DNA from: JBEKEX01 sp050013615
GTDB lineage: Bacteria > Chloroflexota > Anaerolineae > Anaerolineales > Anaerolineaceae
DNA length: 10,206 nt
Assembly: GCA_050013615.1 (NCBI GenBank)
Contig: JBEKEX010000098.1
Coordinates: forward strand, 1 to 10,206
Direction: 5' to 3'
Both the position numbers and the translations under genes were made by a program. How positions within the stretch are numbered: the stretch's first letter is position 1; the number at the start of each line of letters is the position of its first letter. Below are positions 1-5,648 of the stretch, piece after piece. The notes below the pieces were generated by a model. That model did no database searches and was not told the DNA's origin. It saw nothing but the letters and a program-made list of their open reading frames with translations.

Positions 1-113
1 TCATGGTGGGCTTCGATGCCGCGTGCCGCCAGGCCTCGGGTCAAGGTGGCAGTGAACGAGCGCGGCCCGCCCACACTTCTGTGGAAAGGAAGGATACAAA
101 TGGATGGCTGCAT
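1..113 (-). CDS. Glycosyltransferase, family 4-like, N-terminal fragment (runs off the window)
   Basis: Only the first 37 codons are visible. They read MQPSICILPFHRSVGGPRSF, then a helix with L-T-R-G-L-A-A-R-G-I-E. A short hydrophobic beta strand, a glycine-rich GGPRSF turn and an amphipathic helix ending in RGIE is the usual opening of GT-B fold glycosyltransferases of family 4, where the turn lies near the sugar-nucleotide/acceptor cleft. The ATG at 113 is preceded by AGGA (minus strand, plus positions 123-126) with a 9-nt spacer. An in-frame GTG directly before it (116-114) would give a 6-nt spacer and is a fair alternative start. It lies 34 bp after the wecB stop on the same strand, so it is probably the third gene of the wecC-wecB operon and may build a polysaccharide from their product. 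Donor and acceptor cannot be told from this fragment. Confidence 0.62.
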   Translation of the reverse strand, partial: MQPSICILPFHRSVGGPRSFTATLTRGLAARGIEAHH

Positions 114-147
114 CACATGGAGTCCTATAAGGGCAATTAGCTGTTGA

Positions 148-1290
148 TTATGAGTCGGGCGTCTCTTTGAATTCCAACAATGCCTTGACGATCTTATCGG
201 CAGCATGGCCGTCACCGAAGGGGTTGGCGGCGTGGGCCATGGCGGCGTAGGCCGTATCATCTTCGAGCAAGCGGCTCGTCTCCGAAACGATGCGCTCTTT
301 TTCCGTGCCAACCAGCTTGAGTACGCCCGCATCCACACCCTCGGGGCGTTCCGTCACCCAGCGCAGCACCAGCGTCGGCTTGCCCAGGCCGGTGGCTTCC
401 TCTTGTATCCCACCCGAATCGGTCAACACCAGGTAAGCTTGATTGAGCAAATGCACCATCGGCAGGTATTCGAGCGGTGGCACCAGCACAATGTTGGGGA
501 TCCCATCCAGCAGCTCATGCACCGGCTCCTGGATGTTGGGGTTGAGGTGCACCGGGTACACCAAAGCAATCCGTTCCGAATAAGTCTCAGCCAACGTGCG
601 CAAGGCGGCGCAAATATCCCGGATGGGCTGGCCAAAGGCTTCGCGGCGGTGTGCGGTGACCAGGATGAGCTTCCTGCCACCGGGACGCACTTTGAGCCTT
701 TCCAGCAGCGTCTGGACTTCCGGTGGGGATGGCAGCTTAACGATCTGGTTGAGCGCGTCGATGACCGGGTTGCCGGTAACAGCAATGTACCGGTCCGGGA
801 TGCCTTCATGCAGCAGGTTCTGGCGGGCATGTTCTGTGGGCGCGAAATGCAGGTCTGCCACCACACTGGCTACCCGGCGATTGATCTCTTCGGGGAAGGG
901 CTGCCAGCGGTCGTGCGTGCGCAGCCCGGCTTCCACATGGCCTACCCGTATCCGCCGGTAATAAGCGGCCAATGCCGCGGCCATCACCGTGGTGGTGTCG
1001 CCCTGCACCAACACCCAATCCGGTTTCACTTTTTCCAGCACCAGATCCAAATGCGTGAAGATACTGGCCGTGAGCGCGGCCAGGCTTTGGTTGGGGCGCA
1101 TCAGGTTCAAGTCGATCTCCGGCTGGATGCCAAACAGCGACAAGACCTGATCGAGCATCTCACGGTGTTGGGCCGTGACGCATACGTGCGATTCCACGCC
1201 CGGCGTGGCCGCTAGCTTTTGCAGCACGGGGGCCATTTTTACCGCTTCGGGGCGGGTGCCAAAAACCGAGAGGACTTGGAGTGGAGGCAT
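148..1290 (-). CDS. wecB: UDP-N-acetylglucosamine 2-epimerase (non-hydrolysing)
   Basis: This cytoplasmic enzyme interconverts UDP-GlcNAc and UDP-ManNAc, the first step towards ManNAc/ManNAcA-containing surface glycans. The 380-residue length fits the family (about 375). Visible signatures are SVFGTRPEAVKMAPV at residues 8-22 (R13 and K18 in the nucleotide site), QGDTTTV with D98, GHVEAGLRT with E120, FPEEINR with E134, VTAHRRE, and DSGGIQEEA near the C-terminus. D98, E120 and E134 sit three residues after the catalytic D95, E117 and E131 of the E. coli enzyme, so the active site looks intact. The hydrolysing epimerases (NeuC type) are less likely given the wecC neighbour and overall motif match. 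The ATG at 1290 has only a weak AAGG upstream, but the protein begins directly at the conserved first beta strand. It lies 60 bp after wecC on the same strand and is probably co-transcribed. Confidence 0.95.
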   Translation of the reverse strand: MPPLQVLSVFGTRPEAVKMAPVLQKLAATPGVESHVCVTAQHREMLDQVLSLFGIQPEIDLNLMRPNQSLAALTASIFTHLDLVLEKVKPDWVLVQGDTTTVMAAALAAYYRRIRVGHVEAGLRTHDRWQPFPEEINRRVASVVADLHFAPTEHARQNLLHEGIPDRYIAVTGNPVIDALNQIVKLPSPPEVQTLLERLKVRPGGRKLILVTAHRREAFGQPIRDICAALRTLAETYSERIALVYPVHLNPNIQEPVHELLDGIPNIVLVPPLEYLPMVHLLNQAYLVLTDSGGIQEEATGLGKPTLVLRWVTERPEGVDAGVLKLVGTEKERIVSETSRLLEDDTAYAAMAHAANPFGDGHAADKIVKALLEFKETPDS

Positions 1291-1302
1291 GATTTGCCTT
1301 TG

Positions 1303-1337
1303 GTGAGTTTCAGGCAGTGAAGCTACCCGAAACTCAC
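1303..1337. repeat. Inverted repeat between wecC and wecB
   Basis: The 9-bp arms are perfect: GTGAGTTTC at 1303-1311 and GAAACTCAC at 1329-1337, separated by 17 nt. They occupy much of the 60-bp gap between the wecC stop and the wecB start. There is no T-run on either side, so it is not a typical terminator. It could be an mRNA stem that modulates wecB translation or message stability, or a protein site. It may also be chance; the function is unknown. Confidence 0.35.
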
Positions 1338-1350
1338 GACCTATAAGCTC

Positions 1351-2628
1351 TTATCGTTTTCCATTTCCCAACCGGTACAGTTTGAAACCGACTTCTTCCC
1401 AGTTTGCGCCGGCCCAGCCATTGACGGTGTCGATCAAAGTACGGGCGGCCGTTTGCCGGACAACTTCGGCGAAATCCAGGTTGCGCAGCTCAGTGTGGTT
1501 GACCAGCAACAGCAAAGCGTCCACATCCCGGATCGCCTCTGCCAGTGACTCGACCGAGTGGACGCCGGGCAATTGCGCATCTTTCTTGAACGGCTCGTAA
1601 GCGGTCACAATGGAGCCGGCTTTATTCAACAAATGAACTGCTTCGATTGCCGGGCTTTCGCGCAGGTCGTCCACGTCTGGTTTATACGAAAGTCCCAGGG
1701 CGGCAATGCGCTTGCCCTTCAACCCGCCGAGTGCTTTCTCGACCAGCCTGACCACGAATTCCGGCTGCGAATCATTAACCTTGCGCGACGTCGAAATAAG
1801 CGGCGTCAGGTCAGGCGCGGCCTCGACCAGGAACCACGGATCGACGCTGATACAATGCCCACCTACTCCCGGCCCCGGGTTCAGGATCTTGACTCGCGGG
1901 TGGCGATTGGCGATGCTGATCGCCTCCCACACGTCGATGCCAAATCGTTCCGCCAGCCGCGAGAATTCGTTGGCAATGGCAATATTGACGTCGCGATACG
2001 TGTTCTCCATCAGCTTGACCATCTCGGCCGTAGTGGCATCTGTAAGGACGATCTCGCCTTTCACGAACGTAGCATAGAGGTCACGGCCCGCCTCGGCCGA
2101 GGCAGGGTCGATGCCGCCTATCACACGCGCATTGTCGACCAATTCGCGCAGGATCTGCCCCGGCAGCACCCGTTCGGGCGAGTAAGCCAGCTTGAAATCG
2201 ACCCCGGCTTTTAAACCGGAGCGCTCCAGGATGGGACGTACCAGGTCCACCGTAGTTCGCGGCGGCGAAGTGGATTCGAGCACCACCAGGCTGCCCCTGG
2301 TCAGATGCGGGACGATGGCTTCGGCTGCCGAGGTGACAAAACGCATATCGGCGCGCTTATCGTCATAGAACGGCGTCGGGACGGCAATAATGAAGGCATC
2401 CGCGGGTTCCGGTTGTGGTTGTACCGTTAAGTTACCGGAATTCAATGCCGAAAGCACCACTTCGCGCAGGCCGGGTTCGTAGAGATGCACCTGCCCCTTT
2501 TTCAATCCTTCGATGATCTGTGGGTTGACATCCACTCCAACCACTTTGACGCCACGCGTGGCAAAGGTGCTGGCTGTGGGCAATCCGATGTATCCCAAAC
2601 CCAGGATACAAATCTTCTGGAATTTCAT
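1351..2628 (-). CDS. wecC: UDP-N-acetyl-D-mannosamine dehydrogenase
   Basis: This is an NAD-dependent dehydrogenase of the UDP-glucose/GDP-mannose dehydrogenase family. It performs the two-step oxidation of the C6 hydroxyl of UDP-ManNAc to UDP-ManNAcA in the cytoplasm. The 425 residues fit WecC (about 420). The N-terminal Rossmann fold shows ILGLGYIGLP (residues 8-17) and an acidic strand end in VVGVDVNP. The central domain has MVKLMENTYRDVNIA, with the conserved Lys and Asn. The catalytic cysteine is C259 in GPGVGGHCISVDPWF. The C-terminal domain has LGLSYKPDVDDLRESP, the usual UDP-binding signature. The start is well supported: GGAGG on the minus strand (plus 2632-2637) lies a few bases upstream of the ATG, the best ribosome site in the window. 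The wecB neighbour favours UDP-ManNAc as substrate; a UDP-GlcNAc 6-dehydrogenase (WbpA-like) is the main alternative. It is probably the first gene of the operon. Confidence 0.92.
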   Translation of the reverse strand: MKFQKICILGLGYIGLPTASTFATRGVKVVGVDVNPQIIEGLKKGQVHLYEPGLREVVLSALNSGNLTVQPQPEPADAFIIAVPTPFYDDKRADMRFVTSAAEAIVPHLTRGSLVVLESTSPPRTTVDLVRPILERSGLKAGVDFKLAYSPERVLPGQILRELVDNARVIGGIDPASAEAGRDLYATFVKGEIVLTDATTAEMVKLMENTYRDVNIAIANEFSRLAERFGIDVWEAISIANRHPRVKILNPGPGVGGHCISVDPWFLVEAAPDLTPLISTSRKVNDSQPEFVVRLVEKALGGLKGKRIAALGLSYKPDVDDLRESPAIEAVHLLNKAGSIVTAYEPFKKDAQLPGVHSVESLAEAIRDVDALLLLVNHTELRNLDFAEVVRQTAARTLIDTVNGWAGANWEEVGFKLYRLGNGKR

Positions 2629-2662
2629 GGTTCCTCCACGATGAAGGGTTACAGACGGGGAT

Positions 2663-2691
2663 ATTATATCCTAGTTGGCATGAAGCAGAGC
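2663..2691 (-). promoter_or_regulatory. Candidate promoter of the wecC-wecB operon
   Basis: On the minus strand a perfect -10 hexamer, TATAAT, lies at 2668-2663 within GATATAATAT. Transcription would start near 2656, leaving a leader of about 28 nt that contains the GGAGG of wecC. No good -35 lies 16-18 bp upstream (GCTCTG is poor), so this would be a weak or activator-dependent promoter. The assignment is inferred from consensus match only. Confidence 0.45.
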
Positions 2692-2762
2692 GGCACCTCA
2701 GAGTCAAAAAACATGCCATGAAAAGAGATGGTAGGGTGAAAATAAGTACAATGGCATATCGC

Positions 2763-2791
2763 TTGCGCCCTGTAATGCCCCGTGATAAACT
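2763..2791 (+). promoter_or_regulatory. Candidate promoter for a leaderless mRNA of the 941-aa protein gene
   Basis: TTGCGC at 2763-2768 and TAAACT at 2786-2791 are 17 bp apart. The second is preceded by TGA, giving an extended -10 pattern (TGNTAAACT). The expected transcription start falls at or next to the ATG at 2798, and no Shine-Dalgarno sequence precedes that ATG, so the message could be leaderless. A competing -10, TACAAT at 2747-2752, would give a leader of about 40 nt but has no recognisable -35. Confidence 0.35.
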
Positions 2792-2797
2792 TTTAAC

Positions 2798-5623
2798 ATG
2801 GTTAAGTCTATTTTGGTGGCATCGCCGCACGCTGCATTCGGCGAACTGATCCGTCTCAGCCTGGAAGAGAGCGGTTCTTACCACGTGGCACTGACACAGA
2901 ACGGTATAGAGGCCCAAAAGCTCGCCGCTCAGCAGCCCTTCGACGTTGCCATCCTTGACCCCGAGATCAAAGATTCTCCTTTTCCGGCCATGGTCCAGAA
3001 TATCAAGCGCTGCCGTCCGGCGATCAAGATCGTGGCGGCGCTGCCCTCCACCAGCCGTGAAGACCCGGCGCTGGGCGGGGTGACTGTAGATGGCTATTTA
3101 CGAAAGCCGTTCTACCTTCCCGACCTGCTGGGGGTGATCGGGCGCCTGACCAGCGACGATTTCATGTCCACGGCAGGCGAAACGGACAGTCTGGCAGCGT
3201 TGAAAGACCCTCGCCAGGCCACACAACTGCTGGCCCATCTGTTGCCCGAATCATCCGCCCAAGGTGCTTTGATCACACAAGGCAATCGCATCCTGGCAGT
3301 CGCGGGCTCGCTCTCTCAACCGGCGGCCAATGAAGTGGCTGGAATATTGGAGCACACGACCCGCAAAAACGACCTGGTGCGCTTTGTCCACCTGGACGAT
3401 AAGGATTACCAACTGTATGCTACCGCCCTGGCCGAAGATTTCATGCTGGCTGCAGTATTCGAAGCCACCACTCCGCTAACCCGCATCCGCTCACAAATCG
3501 GGCGCCTGGCAATTGCACTGACTACACCGCCCGCCTCTGCAGACCGCGGCCCCATTCCGTCCGGAGCATATGCACCGGTCGGCGTCACCGCCCCTTTGGG
3601 GTCGCGTTCTTTTATCCCACAGACGATTGCTCCAACGATGCCCCTCACCCCCCCGGCAGCTTTGCCTCCAGAGCCCGAAAGCAGCATTGAGGATTTGGAT
3701 GCTCCGCTATCAGAAAACATCGACCTCCATGAGCTGCTGCCGGATGTGCCACCTCCCGATCCGGATACCCTCCCGCAGCCCGATTGGTTGAAGGAATTGG
3801 ATGTCCAGCCGGAGGCGACCGTGCCGGCTCCCATCCAGGAAGTCACTTTTCCTTGGGAAGCCGAAGCGCAGGCTGCCAGTCAGGAAACAGCCTCAGAAGC
3901 GTCTCCCGCAGAAGCAGCGTCCACCGAGATCAAGTTCCCCTGGGAGCCTGAAGCGACAGCTTCCAGTCAGGAAACTGCCTCAGAGACTCCTTCTGCAGAA
4001 ACAGCACCAACCGAGACCAGGTTCCCCTGGGAGACAGAAGCCCAGCCTACCAGCCAGGAAGTCACGGCAGCAGAAGAGCCCACCAGCGAAGTAGCCTCTC
4101 TGGACACCAAATTTCCCTGGGAGAATGAAGACCAGGCCGAACAAACGTCAGCACAGGAAAAGCCCCCCGCGCCTCCCGATTTCCTCAAAGCATTCCGGGT
4201 GCCGACAGGTGAATTAACCGAATCGCCTGCAACAACCGCTCCCGTGGAAGTCCCTGCATTTCCAGCCACGTTCGTGCCACCTTGGGAGGAAGAAAGCCAG
4301 CCTTCCACTGCAGCACAACCTGAGCCTGCTTCCCAGACGAACGAGGAGTCCACGGTATCGTCAGCCGCGTCTTTCCTGGACCGCTTCAGGTCGACAGCAG
4401 AAGAGGCACAGCCGGCCGAGGTTCCAGATTCGACAGTTACCCCGGAAACGCCGGTTGAGGCTGCTCCGGTCTTGCCCGAAGAGTTCAAACTCCCTTGGGA
4501 AGAAGAAACCCCACCTGCTCCACTCGAATCCGCGTCACCGGAACCTCAATCGACTGAGCCGCAATCGCCTTCCCCTACTCCTGCTGCTCAGCAAAAACCT
4601 CTCAACGCACCTGCCGCCTTCCTGGATCGTTTCAAACTTTCGCAGGAAGAGCCCAGCCCGACAATGGTCGAACCCTCTCCGGTCCAGCCAACCCCAGCCA
4701 ATGCCTTTCCGCCCGGCTTCGTGCCGCCTTGGGAAGAAGTGCTGCAACCGGAGCCCGTTGAGAACGTTCAAACAGGGGCAGAACCGATCGCAGTTCCCCA
4801 GCCTGAGCCTCAGGTGACAACCGAACCGGGAACACCGCCGGAAGAGACCAAACTGCCGCGGGAGGAAGAACCGCAAACAGCCGAGCCAACACTGGTCGAG
4901 CCGGCAGCGGTCGAGTCTGCTGAAGCCGAGCTCGCTCCTGCGTCGGTTCTTCCGGCAGACTTCAAACCACCCTGGGAGGAAGATATCCCCGCGGCGGAGA
5001 ATCATTCCTCTGAGGAGCTGCCGTACCCCTGGGGACAGCCCACAGCAGCCAGCAGTGAAGAAACCCAGCCGGTTCGGGTGGGGCTTAAACCCGTTGAAGT
5101 GACACAACCTAATTTCAGTCAGGAGTCTGCGAGGGCTTTCCAACCCCCCACACCGGCGATGCAAACCCGCCCGCTGCAATCGCCTTGGATGGCCAAGACA
5201 CATCCTCTGGCACGTTTAAATGATTCAGAAACGGGGAATATAACGCAAGCCTCTTACACCTGCGTCATTGTGCCCCGCTCACCCCTGATCCGTTTGACCG
5301 GCAATCTCACTGACATGCTGTCAGAATGGGTGCCGCAATTGTGCCATTCCTTTGGCTGGCGACTGGACTCCGTCGCAGTCCGCCTCGAATATTTGCAATG
5401 GACCATCACCATGGCCCCATCCGTCTCCCCTAGCGATATGATCCGCATCCTGCGCGAACACACGTCACAGCGCATTTTCGAACTTCTTCCAAGACTCAAG
5501 CCGCGTAACCCGGCGGAAGAATTTTGGGCAAACGGTTATCTCATCGTCAATGGGATCGAGCCGCCCGCCCCCGAAGTTCTGCGCGACTACATCGACCAGG
5601 TGCACAAACGCCAGGGTTCCTGA
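2798..5623 (+). CDS. Pseudo-receiver / Roadblock / Pro-Glu linker / Y1-transposase-like fusion protein
   Basis: A 941-residue multidomain protein; I know no named homologue. Residues 3-116 form a receiver-like domain. D54 is in the phosphoacceptor place (DVAILDPEI) and K102 is in YLRKPF, but the acidic pair after the first strand is replaced by SPH (9-11), so Mg-dependent phosphorylation is doubtful. Residues about 140-240 have the alpha-beta pattern of a Roadblock/LC7 domain (GALITQGNRILAVAG, then YQLYATALAEDFMLAAVFE), a fold known to bind small Ras-like GTPases such as MglA. Residues about 245-800 are Pro/Glu/Ala-rich and probably disordered, with recurring PWE motifs (from 351 to 797) and three FL-x-x-F-[RK] motifs (462, 526, 608). 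Residues 818-938 resemble IS200/IS605 TnpA. There is no signal peptide or membrane segment, so a cytoplasmic scaffold or regulator is likely (inference). It lies 25 bp before polA, so the two are probably co-transcribed. The ATG has no Shine-Dalgarno but begins exactly at the first beta strand. Confidence 0.85.
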   Translation: MVKSILVASPHAAFGELIRLSLEESGSYHVALTQNGIEAQKLAAQQPFDVAILDPEIKDSPFPAMVQNIKRCRPAIKIVAALPSTSREDPALGGVTVDGYLRKPFYLPDLLGVIGRLTSDDFMSTAGETDSLAALKDPRQATQLLAHLLPESSAQGALITQGNRILAVAGSLSQPAANEVAGILEHTTRKNDLVRFVHLDDKDYQLYATALAEDFMLAAVFEATTPLTRIRSQIGRLAIALTTPPASADRGPIPSGAYAPVGVTAPLGSRSFIPQTIAPTMPLTPPAALPPEPESSIEDLDAPLSENIDLHELLPDVPPPDPDTLPQPDWLKELDVQPEATVPAPIQEVTFPWEAEAQAASQETASEASPAEAASTEIKFPWEPEATASSQETASETPSAETAPTETRFPWETEAQPTSQEVTAAEEPTSEVASLDTKFPWENEDQAEQTSAQEKPPAPPDFLKAFRVPTGELTESPATTAPVEVPAFPATFVPPWEEESQPSTAAQPEPASQTNEESTVSSAASFLDRFRSTAEEAQPAEVPDSTVTPETPVEAAPVLPEEFKLPWEEETPPAPLESASPEPQSTEPQSPSPTPAAQQKPLNAPAAFLDRFKLSQEEPSPTMVEPSPVQPTPANAFPPGFVPPWEEVLQPEPVENVQTGAEPIAVPQPEPQVTTEPGTPPEETKLPREEEPQTAEPTLVEPAAVESAEAELAPASVLPADFKPPWEEDIPAAENHSSEELPYPWGQPTAASSEETQPVRVGLKPVEVTQPNFSQESARAFQPPTPAMQTRPLQSPWMAKTHPLARLNDSETGNITQASYTCVIVPRSPLIRLTGNLTDMLSEWVPQLCHSFGWRLDSVAVRLEYLQWTITMAPSVSPSDMIRILREHTSQRIFELLPRLKPRNPAEEFWANGYLIVNGIEPPAPEVLRDYIDQVHKRQGS
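3848..4123 (+). repeat. Tandem 87-90 bp coding repeats (FPWE units)
   Basis: Head-to-tail units start at 3848 (87 bp), 3935 (87 bp) and 4022 (90 bp), with a truncated fourth at 4112. Each encodes FPWE followed by an acidic, Ser/Thr/Ala-rich stretch containing SQE, about 29-30 residues per unit. By hand count the first two units share 65 of 87 bases, so they are old duplications diverging mostly at third positions while FPWE stays fixed. Further degenerate copies of the core occur at FVPPWEEE (residue 492), FKLPWEEE (563), FVPPWEE (641), KLPREEE (685, Trp lost), FKPPWEE (722), YPWG (743) and SPWM (795). Confidence 0.8.
5249..5611 (+). other. Domain: degenerate IS200/IS605-type Y1 (HUH) transposase fold inside the 941-aa protein
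   Basis: Residues 818-938 of the upstream fusion protein follow the Y1 transposase from end to end. The order is a first strand (SYTCVIVPRSP), a helix after LTG, a strand at the HUH site (RLEYLQWTITMAP, 862-874), an SPSDMIRILREHTSQRIFE helix (877-895), FWANGYLIVNG (909-919), and a final helix VLRDYIDQ (927-934). In IS608 TnpA the HUH histidines are H64 and H66, the nucleophile is Y127 and a metal ligand is Q131. Here the equivalents are Y865, Q867, Y931 and V935. Metal binding and DNA nicking are therefore unlikely, while the fold and possibly hairpin or single-strand binding may remain. Equivalences were made by eye from memory of the family. Confidence 0.72.
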
Positions 5624-5648
5624 AATCACCACTTAATCGAAAAAGCTT

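Noticed and set aside
205..1215. 336-codon open frame antisense to wecB
   Set aside because: It mirrors the wecB codon pattern on the opposite strand, has no recognisable domain and overlaps a gene with all catalytic motifs.
2432..2917. 161-codon minus-strand frame spanning the divergent intergenic region
   Set aside because: It overlaps the 5' ends of wecC (other frame) and the fusion gene, has a Cys/His/Arg-rich random-looking sequence, and would occupy the promoter region.
3848..4123. Regularly spaced repeats as a CRISPR array
   Set aside because: The units are in-frame coding duplications of 87-90 bp with no short identical repeat separated by unique spacers.
5249..5611. A live IS200/IS605 insertion within the gene
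   Set aside because: The domain is in frame with a long upstream protein, lacks its own start context, has lost the HUH histidines, and no TnpB gene is next to it.
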